A stretch of 64,000 bases of DNA from Candidatus Fermentibacteraceae bacterium (GTDB lineage Bacteria > Fermentibacterota > Fermentibacteria > Fermentibacterales > JCC-6): contig JADGDO010000002.1 in assembly GCA_016744855.1 (NCBI GenBank), positions 124,001 to 188,000 of the forward strand. The letters are read 5' to 3'. The translations under genes were made by a program, and so were the position numbers. The notes beneath the pieces are model-generated. The model saw only the letters and a list, made by a program, of their open reading frames with translations. It made no database searches and was not told the origin of the DNA. Positions within the stretch are counted from its first letter, which is position 1. The number at the start of each line of letters is the position of its first letter. Below are positions 45,320 through 53,050 of the stretch, piece after piece.

Positions 45320-45347
45320 GGGCGCTCTTCGGAGCGCCCTTTTTTTT
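45320..45347 (+). terminator. intrinsic terminator of the small lipoprotein gene
   Basis: A perfect 8-bp GC-rich stem (GGGCGCTC/GAGCGCCC), a TTCG tetraloop and eight T residues. Confidence 0.95.
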
Positions 45348-45445
45348 GTCGCTTCGAAGAAAAAGATAGATCACATGAATTCAGCAATTAAGGGATGTCA
45401 GCTACCGTTAGACTGTGATTGAAAAAACATTTTATAGAAAGTACA

Positions 45446-45463
45446 GGCACCCCATAGGGTGCC
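45446..45463 (-). terminator. probable terminator hairpin after fmdB
   Basis: Stem GGCACCC/GGGTGCC with a 4-nt loop, 6 bp after the fmdB stop. The T-run on the minus strand is broken, so efficiency is uncertain. Confidence 0.45.
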
Positions 45464-45469
45464 GTGTTC

Positions 45470-45712
45470 TCAGTCCTCTGAGGAGGGACAGGTCGGGCTG
45501 GATGGGCAGGAGGAACAAGCTGGAGCTGCGGCCTTCTTGTAATCGGTTTCGTAGAAACCGCTGCCTTTGAATATCAGACCCGCTCCTGAGCCTATCAGTC
45601 TTCTTACCTTACCACCGCATTCAGGACATTCGGTATCCGGGTCTGCAGACATGTTCTGGAATTTCTCGTACTTCACTCCGCATGCATCGCAGACATAATC
45701 ATATGTGGGCAT
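45470..45712 (-). CDS. FmdB-type zinc-ribbon protein
   Basis: 80 residues. MPTYDYVCDACGVKYEKFQ with CPECGGKVRR gives the two CxxC pairs of the FmdB zinc ribbon (about C8, C11, C29, C32). A Cys- and Ser-rich tail (CSSCPSSPTCPSS) is common in this family. FmdB proteins are proposed regulators or small metal-binding proteins; their exact role is unknown. It has a GAGGAG ribosome site and lies 64 bp after the flippase-like gene, so it may be the last gene of the glycan operon. Cytosolic. Confidence 0.85.
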   Translation of the reverse strand: MPTYDYVCDACGVKYEKFQNMSADPDTECPECGGKVRRLIGSGAGLIFKGSGFYETDYKKAAAPACSSCPSSPTCPSSED

Positions 45713-45776
45713 CTTCTCCTCTTTCTCTATTCATAATTGCAGGAATTATACTACAACAGGCAACTGCAGAAGTTCC

Positions 45777-46757
45777 TCAGTCCTCATCCAACTTGATGTT
45801 ACCTTTAGAAACAATCAAACCTGCAATGATAACAGGGATGAACTGCGTTACGTGGAAAACAATGGCCAGAGCCTTGGCTTTAGGATCTGAAATACCTGTA
45901 ATGACCGGAAAAAGAACTCCTATTGCATAGTGAACTGTTCCCGCTCCTGCAGGAGTCGGTATGAGCATCCCGAAACCAGCCAATACAAGAATCAGAATGG
46001 GGTAATACCAAACCCATTGCATTTCCAGAGCATAAAACACTGGAACAACTGATAAACATAGAGAGAGCCAGACTCCTGCTGTTAAGAGGGATACTCTTAT
46101 CATTTCCATTGGATCTTTCAGAATATCCAGACCGGTTGCAAAGTCTAGAAGCAGTTTCTCTATTTTGTCAGCGGCTTTACTGAAATTCAGCTTTCTGAGA
46201 GGGAAAACAATTACCCTCGCCGTTGCTTCATGCCACTTTCGAAGTGCAATTAGAACTAAGAGAATTACAGTATATCCACAGCCTGCAGCAATCAGCCCTC
46301 CTCTTACCGAGTGTGAAAGAGAATTCCACATGGCCAACATCACAACAAGGGCTAAGCCAGTCAGAGCAAGGCCGTCAAAAAGCCTGGCAACCACAACTGT
46401 TGCAAAGGAGGAGACAAAGGGAATACCTGTTTTGCGGGAAAGCAGCGCTGATCTGGCGAATTCACCAAGACGACCGGGCAGAATACTGTTTAACATAAAT
46501 CCTGTGAGAAGAGGTGGAGTTGCCACAGTTTTGCTTACTTTTTGCATTGGTGAGAGCAGAGTTACCCACCTGTAGACCCGGAACACATAACTCAAGGCAA
46601 GTGCCGGCAGAACAAGAAGAACAAAACCCCATTTTGCATTACTGAAAGCAATACCGAGCTCAGTCCAGTTTGTGCTTCTGAAAGTAATCCAGATGGTAAG
46701 AATGGCAATAACTATACCTGCGGCAAGTTTAAGGGCGTTCTTACTCTTCTTCTGCAA
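45777..46757 (-). CDS. flippase-like integral membrane protein (LPG synthase TM region/UPF0104)
   Basis: 326 residues from a TTG at 46757, 7 nt after GGAGG; an in-frame ATG at 46796 lies deeper inside gmhA without a ribosome site. Seven to eight membrane spans. Family features are the RVYRW, GFMLNSILPGRLGEFARSALL and GLALTG segments, and PTPAGAGTVHYAIG near residue 280. The YbhN/AglD/MprF-like family is thought to move or modify lipid-linked groups. Next to gmhA, rmlD and a CpsB-like phosphatase it probably handles lipid-linked sugars. It overlaps gmhA by 17 bp. Confidence 0.82.
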   Translation of the reverse strand: MQKKSKNALKLAAGIVIAILTIWITFRSTNWTELGIAFSNAKWGFVLLVLPALALSYVFRVYRWVTLLSPMQKVSKTVATPPLLTGFMLNSILPGRLGEFARSALLSRKTGIPFVSSFATVVVARLFDGLALTGLALVVMLAMWNSLSHSVRGGLIAAGCGYTVILLVLIALRKWHEATARVIVFPLRKLNFSKAADKIEKLLLDFATGLDILKDPMEMIRVSLLTAGVWLSLCLSVVPVFYALEMQWVWYYPILILVLAGFGMLIPTPAGAGTVHYAIGVLFPVITGISDPKAKALAIVFHVTQFIPVIIAGLIVSKGNIKLDED

Positions 46758-47310
46758 GGATTTCCTCCTGTGCGTAGCAGAGGGCGTGGAAAGCAATCAG
46801 CATCTGCTCCTGTGTAAAACTTGTTGAAGGAGAATTGGATTTCCAGTGAATATCTGCCCATATAGGACTGTCACAAAGCTGCGACGTGAAGGCAATCACT
46901 TGCATTCCCAGGGCTCTTGCAGTTTCAGCAGCCTTCAGGACATTGCTGCTATTCCCACTAGTGGAAATTGCTACAAGGATATCCCCCTGCTGGCCAAGTG
47001 CTTCAAGCTGTCTGGAAAAAATATTTTCATACCCGTAATCGTTTGCTATTGCAGTGATTACTGCAGAATCAGTTGTCAGTGCTATAGCAGGCATAGCTTT
47101 CCGGTCTCGCCTGAACCTGCCCACCAGCTCTCCTGCAAAGTGAGAAGCATCAACTGCACTTCCCCCGTTACCACAGATAAAAACTCTTGAGTCTCTTTGA
47201 AAACAAAGATTCAATTCGGCAGCAATCTCAATAACAGAATCGACATTCATCTCTGTAAGCAGAGCTGTTGTCTTTCCAAAGTATTCTTTTACAGCATTCT
47301 TTGCAGACAT
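46741..47310 (-). CDS. gmhA: phosphoheptose isomerase (SIS domain)
   Basis: 189 residues, the family length. GNGGSAVDASHFAGELVGRF (about 47-66), TAIANDYGYENIF, STSGNSSNVL (about 115-124) and the C-terminal TQEQMLIAFHALC with catalytic Glu and His are all present. GmhA converts sedoheptulose 7-phosphate into D-glycero-D-manno-heptose 7-phosphate, the first step toward LPS core heptose or S-layer glycan heptose. It overlaps rmlD by 22 bp and the flippase-like gene by 17 bp. No other heptose gene is in the window. Confidence 0.92.
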   Translation of the reverse strand: MSAKNAVKEYFGKTTALLTEMNVDSVIEIAAELNLCFQRDSRVFICGNGGSAVDASHFAGELVGRFRRDRKAMPAIALTTDSAVITAIANDYGYENIFSRQLEALGQQGDILVAISTSGNSSNVLKAAETARALGMQVIAFTSQLCDSPIWADIHWKSNSPSTSFTQEQMLIAFHALCYAQEEILAEEE

Positions 47311-48089
47311 TGTTCCATAACCTCTTCAAGGGGCGGTAACTTTATATCTCTTTCAGTCCCAAGGGCTGACCATACCGGTCTTGGGGCAGGAAGGGCAAGA
47401 TGCTTCCAATTAGTGGCTTCCACTGTTCCCTTTCCTATCCTGCTCCGCACTAAGCAAGCAAGCTCATATGGTGTTACTGCACCTTCGTTTACGCAGTGAT
47501 ATAGCCCTGCTTTACTTTCATCAGAAACTATCTCCAGCAGAACTCTGGCAAGCGAGTCGACTGAGGTAAGGCACGAAGTTTGATCAGTAACGGCCGTAAC
47601 AACTTCTCCTGCTATGAGTTTTCTAATTATCCAGGGTAGCAACCCTTTTACTCCAAAAAGCCAAGATGTTCTGACTACAGAGTTTGAAAGGCTTTTAAGA
47701 GCTGCAGATTCACCTCTATACTTGCTTGCAGCATATACATTAGCGGGGTCTACACAATCAGATTCAACCAGATATCTGCCTCCGGCACTATCGGTAAAAA
47801 CCTGATCGGTTGATACGGTAACTAGCCGAACACCTGTGTCAGCGAGATTCTGCACTCCAACACAGTGTACCTGCTCTGCTGCTTCCGGATTTTGTTCACA
47901 GAAATCCACATCGGTAATAGCAGAGGTATTCAGTATCACATCCGGTTTCAAGCTATTAACAGCGAGTCTGACAGAATCAGGGTTACTTACATCAAAGTCG
48001 GGAAGATCAAAACCGGTTGCAGAATCACCAAGAAGGTTCATTACCTTTGATCCGAGCATTCCGGAAGAACCAATCACCATTGTTTTCAT
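47289..48089 (-). CDS. rmlD: dTDP-4-dehydrorhamnose reductase-like (RmlD) short-chain dehydrogenase
   Basis: 266 residues. The NAD(P)-binding motif GSSGMLGSKVM is at 7-17, with VILNTSAITDVDFCE (about 51-65), VTVSTDQVF with the catalytic Thr/Ser region, and the YAASKYRGE active-site Tyr/Lys near 120. The C-terminal region (GLYHCVNEGAVTPYELA) matches RmlD substrate domains. RmlD makes dTDP-L-rhamnose for surface polysaccharides, but no rmlA, B or C is nearby, so the sugar could differ. Its ATG overlaps the CpsB-like gene's stop by four bases. Confidence 0.85.
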   Translation of the reverse strand: MKTMVIGSSGMLGSKVMNLLGDSATGFDLPDFDVSNPDSVRLAVNSLKPDVILNTSAITDVDFCEQNPEAAEQVHCVGVQNLADTGVRLVTVSTDQVFTDSAGGRYLVESDCVDPANVYAASKYRGESAALKSLSNSVVRTSWLFGVKGLLPWIIRKLIAGEVVTAVTDQTSCLTSVDSLARVLLEIVSDESKAGLYHCVNEGAVTPYELACLVRSRIGKGTVEATNWKHLALPAPRPVWSALGTERDIKLPPLEEVMEQCLQRML

Positions 48090-48829
48090 AATACTTTTTT
48101 CTGTTCCAGCAAAGGAAGTTCCGGCAATTTCATGTCATTTAGAATCAATTCAGGCATCGTTCGGGTGATAACAGACCAGGGAATTCTTGAAAAACCCTCT
48201 AGCTTCTTCTCTAATTTCTTATCCAGTATGTAGTCACGGGGTGAATGAGCATCGCTGCATATTGCATGACAGAGTCCATCTCTAAGAAGATTTCTTGCGG
48301 TAGAAGCATACTTTTGGAAAGAAAGAGATCGTGCACTTACTAATGCTCCACAACCCATTTTAGACAGTTTTATGAGTCGGCTTCTCTTTCTTCTGCACCA
48401 GCGATACCGTTCAGGGTGTGCAATCAGAGGATAATATCCTTTGCTGATAATTCTTCTAACCTGTATCAGAGTCTCTATCCATGTAACAGCTGTACCGAAT
48501 TCAATAAGAACCCAGCCTGTTCCGGGATAACGGACTTGTTCCATATGCTTGAGAAAGTGACCTCGAACCATCAATTCCCCGGAAGTAAGGAAACTAAGCG
48601 CTTCAGGGAATTCTTCTTCAACCCTATCCTGAAATCGATTGGCACGTTCAGTCCTTGAGTGAATGATTCTTTTACTCATTGAAGAAGAATAGTGGGGAGT
48701 AAATACAACGGTAGAATTGATTTCGAGTTTGTCTATCATTCGGCAAATCATTTCAGAGGCTTCGGAATATGTTCTTGCACCATCATCGATAGCAGGAACT
48801 ATATGGGAATGCAGGTCTATTACTGACAG
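48086..48829 (-). CDS. CpsB/CapC/Wzb-type PHP tyrosine phosphatase, CTG start
   Basis: 247 residues from a CTG at 48829. The frame has a TAG at 48845-48847 and no ATG, GTG or TTG before 48751. The codons between encode VIDLHSHIVPAIDDGA, the conserved metal-binding opening of this family (His7, His9). An AAGGAAG ribosome site lies 7 nt before the CTG. Beginning at ATG 48751 would remove these ligands. Other PHP motifs follow: FTPHYSS, LIEFG, LIAHPERY and CSDAHSPRDY. Such enzymes dephosphorylate the tyrosine kinase that controls capsule export; no kinase gene is in the window. First gene of the rmlD-gmhA-flippase operon. Confidence 0.87.
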   Translation of the reverse strand: MSVIDLHSHIVPAIDDGARTYSEASEMICRMIDKLEINSTVVFTPHYSSSMSKRIIHSRTERANRFQDRVEEEFPEALSFLTSGELMVRGHFLKHMEQVRYPGTGWVLIEFGTAVTWIETLIQVRRIISKGYYPLIAHPERYRWCRRKRSRLIKLSKMGCGALVSARSLSFQKYASTARNLLRDGLCHAICSDAHSPRDYILDKKLEKKLEGFSRIPWSVITRTMPELILNDMKLPELPLLEQKKVL

Positions 48830-48890
48830 GTGACCACTTCCTTCCTACGGGTTATATTGAGTCTGCTTAATATCTAGAAAGGAGATAGCT

Positions 48891-49331
48891 GTGTCAAAAT
48901 ATCTTCTACTGATTCTGGTTTTCCTGTTTCCTCCAGCTTCAGCCACGGAGGGTGAGGCAAAAGCCCTCGAGCGACTGGCGATGACAACAGACATGCTTAT
49001 CAGCATAGGCGAGGAAATGTTTGACACCACCAGAAGTGGGATTCTAATAACAGGTGACACTCTATCTATCGAGTTATCTCTCGATGCAACATACAGTTAC
49101 CAGTTCATCATTTGGACGGATTCGGCATTCAATTACGTTGATTTCTGGCTTACTAACCCCTTCGGAGAAACTCCTAGAGGTGACCTGAGTGATCACACAA
49201 CACTCGCTATAATGCCCGATTCTACCGAGACAGGACTATGGTCTCTTGATATGGAACTTATCGAAGGTGCATACTCTGATACAGCATACTACGCAGCTGC
49301 CATCTTCAAAAGATCAAGAACACCCCAGTAA
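48891..49331 (+). CDS. small secreted protein of unknown function
   Basis: 146 residues, GTG start after AAAGGAGA. Signal peptide MSKYLLLILVFLFPPASA (cleavage near 18-19). The mature part has a helical start (EGEAKALERLAMTTDMLIS) and then beta strands with YQFIIWTDSAFNYVDFWLTNP and GLWSLDMELIEGAYSDTAYYAAAIF, resembling a small beta-sandwich such as pre-peptidase or P/homB-like C-terminal domains. I do not recognise the family. It is divergent from the CpsB-like gene, and its 3' end overlaps the methyltransferase gene on the other strand by 18 bp. Confidence 0.65.
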   Translation: MSKYLLLILVFLFPPASATEGEAKALERLAMTTDMLISIGEEMFDTTRSGILITGDTLSIELSLDATYSYQFIIWTDSAFNYVDFWLTNPFGETPRGDLSDHTTLAIMPDSTETGLWSLDMELIEGAYSDTAYYAAAIFKRSRTPQ

Positions 49332-49883
49332 CTGAGCCTTTATTGCGAGAACCCGCCCCTTGTTATACTTCTCAATAATGCTGAACCCTGCCGCCAATAA
49401 CCCAGTTTCAATATCATCAGACTTATCAAGCCTGCCCGTAATAATCATACATCCCCCCTCTTTCAGAAGATATGCTCCGGCAAAAATAAATCTGTAAAGA
49501 AGAAGTGGATCTCCTTCTCTGGCTTCTCGCCTTAAAGGGTCCGGAGAATGACGGGAATTGTCTGAATTGTTGTAAGGAGGATTCGCCAAAACAAGATCAG
49601 CACATCCTTCCCTGAAAACAGAGGAAAGCATACTAACAGAGCACAATAAAGGCTGGCCAAATCTGGTATCGAACAAACGAAGAGCAGAAACAGAGTTATC
49701 TACTCCCACTGCAAATACGTCTTTAAAACAGGCGTTTTTGAGAACCTCACCGGTTCCTGTGCCAAGATCAAAGCATACCTGACAGGGAACCGAAGCTGCT
49801 AGTTCGGCAAGAAGAAGTGTGTCGGTTGTTACTTCTCTACCCGGAATAGAACTCAGCGGTAGTAAGCCTTTGCCACAGCCCAC
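49314..49883 (-). CDS. N6-adenine-type SAM methyltransferase, TrmN6-like
   Basis: 189 residues as annotated from the GTG at 49883. SAM motif I FDLGTGTGEVL (about 38-48), TTDTLLLAELA before it (the TrmN6/HemK group has D-x-x-LLA there), motif II VGVDNS, and the catalytic NPPY (about 101-104) show an adenine or glutamine N-methyltransferase. It is closest by eye to tRNA1(Val) adenine-37 N6-methyltransferases. The GTG lies 31 bp inside the upstream gene; a CTG overlapping that gene's TGA (CTGA, 49853-49856) is an alternative. It is the last visible gene of the long operon from tig. Confidence 0.78.
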   Translation of the reverse strand: MGCGKGLLPLSSIPGREVTTDTLLLAELAASVPCQVCFDLGTGTGEVLKNACFKDVFAVGVDNSVSALRLFDTRFGQPLLCSVSMLSSVFREGCADLVLANPPYNNSDNSRHSPDPLRREAREGDPLLLYRFIFAGAYLLKEGGCMIITGRLDKSDDIETGLLAAGFSIIEKYNKGRVLAIKAQLLGCS

Positions 49884-50437
49884 GTCACCAAGATATCTTG
49901 CTCATGACGAAGATCATGCCATTCAATAATAGACCATAAACCATCAGCATCTTCAATCATGTGAAGCTCTGCGAGCCCAACTGCAGGGGTTCCTGTACCC
50001 GAGTGGTACGACTCTGGAACAGAAATTGAATACGCTCTGTAAACAGTTGCACTGTCAACAGGTGCTGCAGGGTCCGGATGCTGGGCATCAATAACAAAAC
50101 TAGCAATAATTGTACTGTCTTGCGGAACAACAGCAAAGAGTGCTGTTACTGTATTGTTCTCAACTGGCTTAGTCCAGTCGGAAAAAGTGTATTGATCGTA
50201 TTCGTTTATATCATTCGTATCTGCATAGAACACAAAGGATTCATTGAAACAATCCAGATAAATGGCAGAGCTGCCGGTCAATGCAGATTGAACATTCTCA
50301 ATAACGATGTCAGGGCTTGTTGGAACCTGCCAGACAACTCCTGCATTCGATGGGTTTTCCGGAACTCTGGGGTCGAACAGGTTGCAGGACGAAAAAACAA
50401 GAGCTACCAGAATAAGCATAAAAAAGAATCTATACAT
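49853..50437 (-). CDS. lipoprotein of unknown function
   Basis: 194 residues. Lipoprotein signal MYRFFFMLILVALVFSSC with Cys18. The mature part is beta-rich with DIVIENVQSALTGSSAIYLDCF (early) and WSIIEWHDLRHEQDILVTWAVAK at the end. The ending resembles the last strand and turn of SnoaL/NTF2-like or Cif-like folds, but I cannot assign a family. It lies 7 bp after the barrel gene 50445-52235, so they are cotranscribed and probably work together at the outer membrane. Confidence 0.68.
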   Translation of the reverse strand: MYRFFFMLILVALVFSSCNLFDPRVPENPSNAGVVWQVPTSPDIVIENVQSALTGSSAIYLDCFNESFVFYADTNDINEYDQYTFSDWTKPVENNTVTALFAVVPQDSTIIASFVIDAQHPDPAAPVDSATVYRAYSISVPESYHSGTGTPAVGLAELHMIEDADGLWSIIEWHDLRHEQDILVTWAVAKAYYR

Positions 50438-50444
50438 AAATTCC

Positions 50445-52235
50445 TCACATCCTCACATTGAACCCCAGGGTAGCTTTCCAATAACTATCCCTGGTGGAAT
50501 TGCTGTAAAAGGTTCTTGTAATGTTTGTGTTGAAAACTCCACCCATCGCGGTAATAGCACTTCGTATGCCCACATGATGAATATGATCAGTCGTTTCCAG
50601 GTTCAGGCCCATTCTGTTTCGAAATGCATATTCGTAAGAATAGCTTGGTGTTAACCCTACTTTCGAAGAAATATGAAAACCCGCATCCAGTGTAATCCTG
50701 TTGTTTATTGATTCTTCTGACCTAGCGAACAAGTTATTTTCAAAAGTGCCCTGATCATTGAAAGTAAATCGATGCGATATACCAAGAGCTGTACTGTCTG
50801 AGGATACTCTGTTTAGAGAAAAAGACTCCTCAAGCCTGCGAAAAAGTCTGTCAGACGAACTAGCTTGTTCGAATAGATAGGTTGTGTAGTTAGCCGTTAT
50901 CTTCACGAACTGGTTGATTTTCCAATTATTACCAAGATCGTACCTGTACCCGGGGTGGAAAGAGTATGTAGATGCTGTTTTTGAATTAGCACTCTGTGAA
51001 GCCATTAGATAGTAACTGCTTCTCTGCTGACCGGTCATGGAACAGGTGATAGTAAATCGCCTGGAAAGAGGAATGCTAGCCGACACTCCGAGCAGATCTC
51101 TGTATTCATCTCTGTCATAATCGTGTGTATAAACACTGGAGGTGTCACCATCGTCTACAATAGTATCGTAGGAGTAGAGTTCAACAAGTCTTTGAAAAAC
51201 AACTCTTGCCCTGCCGGGTGTGTATGAGAGTGTGATGTTAAGCAATTTATCGTCAGTTGATTCATCAAGAACGTAGTGGCTTTCGGATCCATAAATTTCA
51301 ATTAGATCTTCTCTGTCAGTAATGCCTCTAGTAAATGAGAAATTAAGCTCAATGTTTTCAGCAAGTTCCCAAAGAAGATTAGAGCCAAGGTTTCTTGACG
51401 TTCTGTCATCATTTCTCGGATCTGCCTCTACAGAATCAGGATCAGCACTCTCCCAGTACTTACGCTCTCCCGACCAGCTTGTGCTGACATCTATAAAAAC
51501 TCCCGGAATAAATACAGGAAGTTCCAGATTTTCTGAATGGCTCCATGAATCTCCCAGGTGATTTTCAAGTGAATCCAGATACAGCACTGTATTTCTGTCT
51601 CCGGAGACCTCTGCACTGATGCTTCCACCTCTGTACTGATCAGGGAAGTAGTAGCTCATTCTCGCAGAAATACCATCCGAAAAATTGTTTGTTTCAGATC
51701 CATATGAACGATTTTCTTTGAAGTTAACTGATGTATTTATATCGTTCAAAAACGATTTACTGACGGATGCGTTTATCCGATAAAAATTGCCATCATTATT
51801 GCTTGTTCCTGAAGAACTGATGTATTCTCTTGTCTGAATACCTACAGCAGTGTTTGTGGTTAACCAGTTGCCGTGAGAGTATCTAATAGCTCCTGCGGCT
51901 GACTCTGTCCTGTCATTCCTTACCCTGGCACCATAGCGATCTTCAAGAGATACACTCGTCGTGAAAGTCGATGACATCTCAACACCGTTCATCGGTTTCC
52001 AACTGATCCAACCGCTTCCATTTCTAAAATCTGTAAACTGATCAAGACCTTCAGCCCTCTTTGCAGAAAAAGAGCCACTTCCGTTTAAACTGACTGTATT
52101 GGAAATCGCATTAGAAACAGAAAAACTATTGGTCAAAGAGGTTGTTTCTTTTATCTGCTCCATATTCAATGTGTAACTAAAATCCCATGCAATTGCTGTC
52201 AAAGCAAACAGTAAAATGGAATAGATAAATTTCAA
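50445..52235 (-). CDS. large outer-membrane beta-barrel protein, function unknown
   Basis: 596 residues. Signal peptide at 1-16 (cleavage after AIA). The whole mature sequence is a regular series of amphipathic strands rich in Ser, Thr, Asn and Tyr with short charged turns, for example SLNGSGSFSAKRAEG, RINASVSKSFLNDINTSVNF and LNITLSYTPGRARVVFQR. It ends in a strand TLGFNVRM. I estimate more than 20 strands, a TonB-receptor or LptD-like size without a plug. It overlaps rsmA by four bases (ATGA). The position next to rsmA recalls lptD-surA-pdxA-rsmA operons of proteobacteria, but no LptD motif is visible. Confidence 0.7.
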   Translation of the reverse strand: MKFIYSILLFALTAIAWDFSYTLNMEQIKETTSLTNSFSVSNAISNTVSLNGSGSFSAKRAEGLDQFTDFRNGSGWISWKPMNGVEMSSTFTTSVSLEDRYGARVRNDRTESAAGAIRYSHGNWLTTNTAVGIQTREYISSSGTSNNDGNFYRINASVSKSFLNDINTSVNFKENRSYGSETNNFSDGISARMSYYFPDQYRGGSISAEVSGDRNTVLYLDSLENHLGDSWSHSENLELPVFIPGVFIDVSTSWSGERKYWESADPDSVEADPRNDDRTSRNLGSNLLWELAENIELNFSFTRGITDREDLIEIYGSESHYVLDESTDDKLLNITLSYTPGRARVVFQRLVELYSYDTIVDDGDTSSVYTHDYDRDEYRDLLGVSASIPLSRRFTITCSMTGQQRSSYYLMASQSANSKTASTYSFHPGYRYDLGNNWKINQFVKITANYTTYLFEQASSSDRLFRRLEESFSLNRVSSDSTALGISHRFTFNDQGTFENNLFARSEESINNRITLDAGFHISSKVGLTPSYSYEYAFRNRMGLNLETTDHIHHVGIRSAITAMGGVFNTNITRTFYSNSTRDSYWKATLGFNVRM

Positions 52236-53047
52236 TGTACAACCTTTCGGGCAAGCTCCGCAAATTTCTCAGGTGTAATTCTCTCAGCTCTGAGGCCGGG
52301 GTCAATATTTGCAGCCTCTAACATAGCCATTGAATCTGTTTTACCGAATACCTTGGTCAGGCAGTTAATAACTTTTTTTCGTCTGCCTGAAAAGGCAGCC
52401 CTTACAACCTTTGCAAATACTTCATATTCTTCTCTGTTGAAAGGTAAATCTTTTTTCCGTTTCAACAAGACAACACTGGAATCAACATTTGGTCTGGGCA
52501 TGAAATCTCCGGGATCAAGATCAAACAATTTTTCAACAGTAAACCATGGCCAAACCAAAAGTGAAAGTCGACCGTAGTTCCTCCCGCCATCCAGACAGGC
52601 CAGTCGCTCTGCCAACTCCTTCTGGAACATCAAAACAGCAGTTTGAACAGCATCAAATTTGGGCTCGCAAAGATTAAATACAGCCTGGGAGGAAATATTG
52701 TATGGAAGATTGGAAGCAACTGCAGCAAAAGGATATCCGGGGATGTCAACTGGATTAACAGAAAGAAAATCCCCTCTGACCATTCTAACTTCAGGATACT
52801 GTTTTTCCAACCACTCAGCCATTGTTTCGCTAAGTTCTATCGCGGACAAGTCATGTCCTGCGCGAACCAAACCTCTGGTAAGGGCTCCAAGACCCGGACC
52901 TATTTCAAGAACTGTTCCTTCAACTGTACCCAGAGCATTCACTATTCGGCGAACAGCCATGGGATTAACAAGAAAGTTCTGCCCCATGGACTTATCAGGT
53001 CTGATTTCCAGTTCATTCAGGGCTTGTCTTGTTTGACTGATATTCAT
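52232..53047 (-). CDS. rsmA: 16S rRNA (adenine1518/1519-N6)-dimethyltransferase
   Basis: 271 residues, normal KsgA length. MGQNFLVNP (about 21-29), the SAM motif LEIGPGLGALTRGL (47-60), the catalytic NLPYNISS (about 113-120), FMPRPNVDSSVV (about 181-192) and AFSGRRKKVINCL are all present. It dimethylates two adenines in the 3' terminal helix of 16S rRNA during small-subunit assembly. It begins 3 bp after the TatD/radical SAM stop in the long operon from tig. Confidence 0.95.
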   Translation of the reverse strand: MNISQTRQALNELEIRPDKSMGQNFLVNPMAVRRIVNALGTVEGTVLEIGPGLGALTRGLVRAGHDLSAIELSETMAEWLEKQYPEVRMVRGDFLSVNPVDIPGYPFAAVASNLPYNISSQAVFNLCEPKFDAVQTAVLMFQKELAERLACLDGGRNYGRLSLLVWPWFTVEKLFDLDPGDFMPRPNVDSSVVLLKRKKDLPFNREEYEVFAKVVRAAFSGRRKKVINCLTKVFGKTDSMAMLEAANIDPGLRAERITPEKFAELARKVVH

Positions 53048-53050
53048 TTA

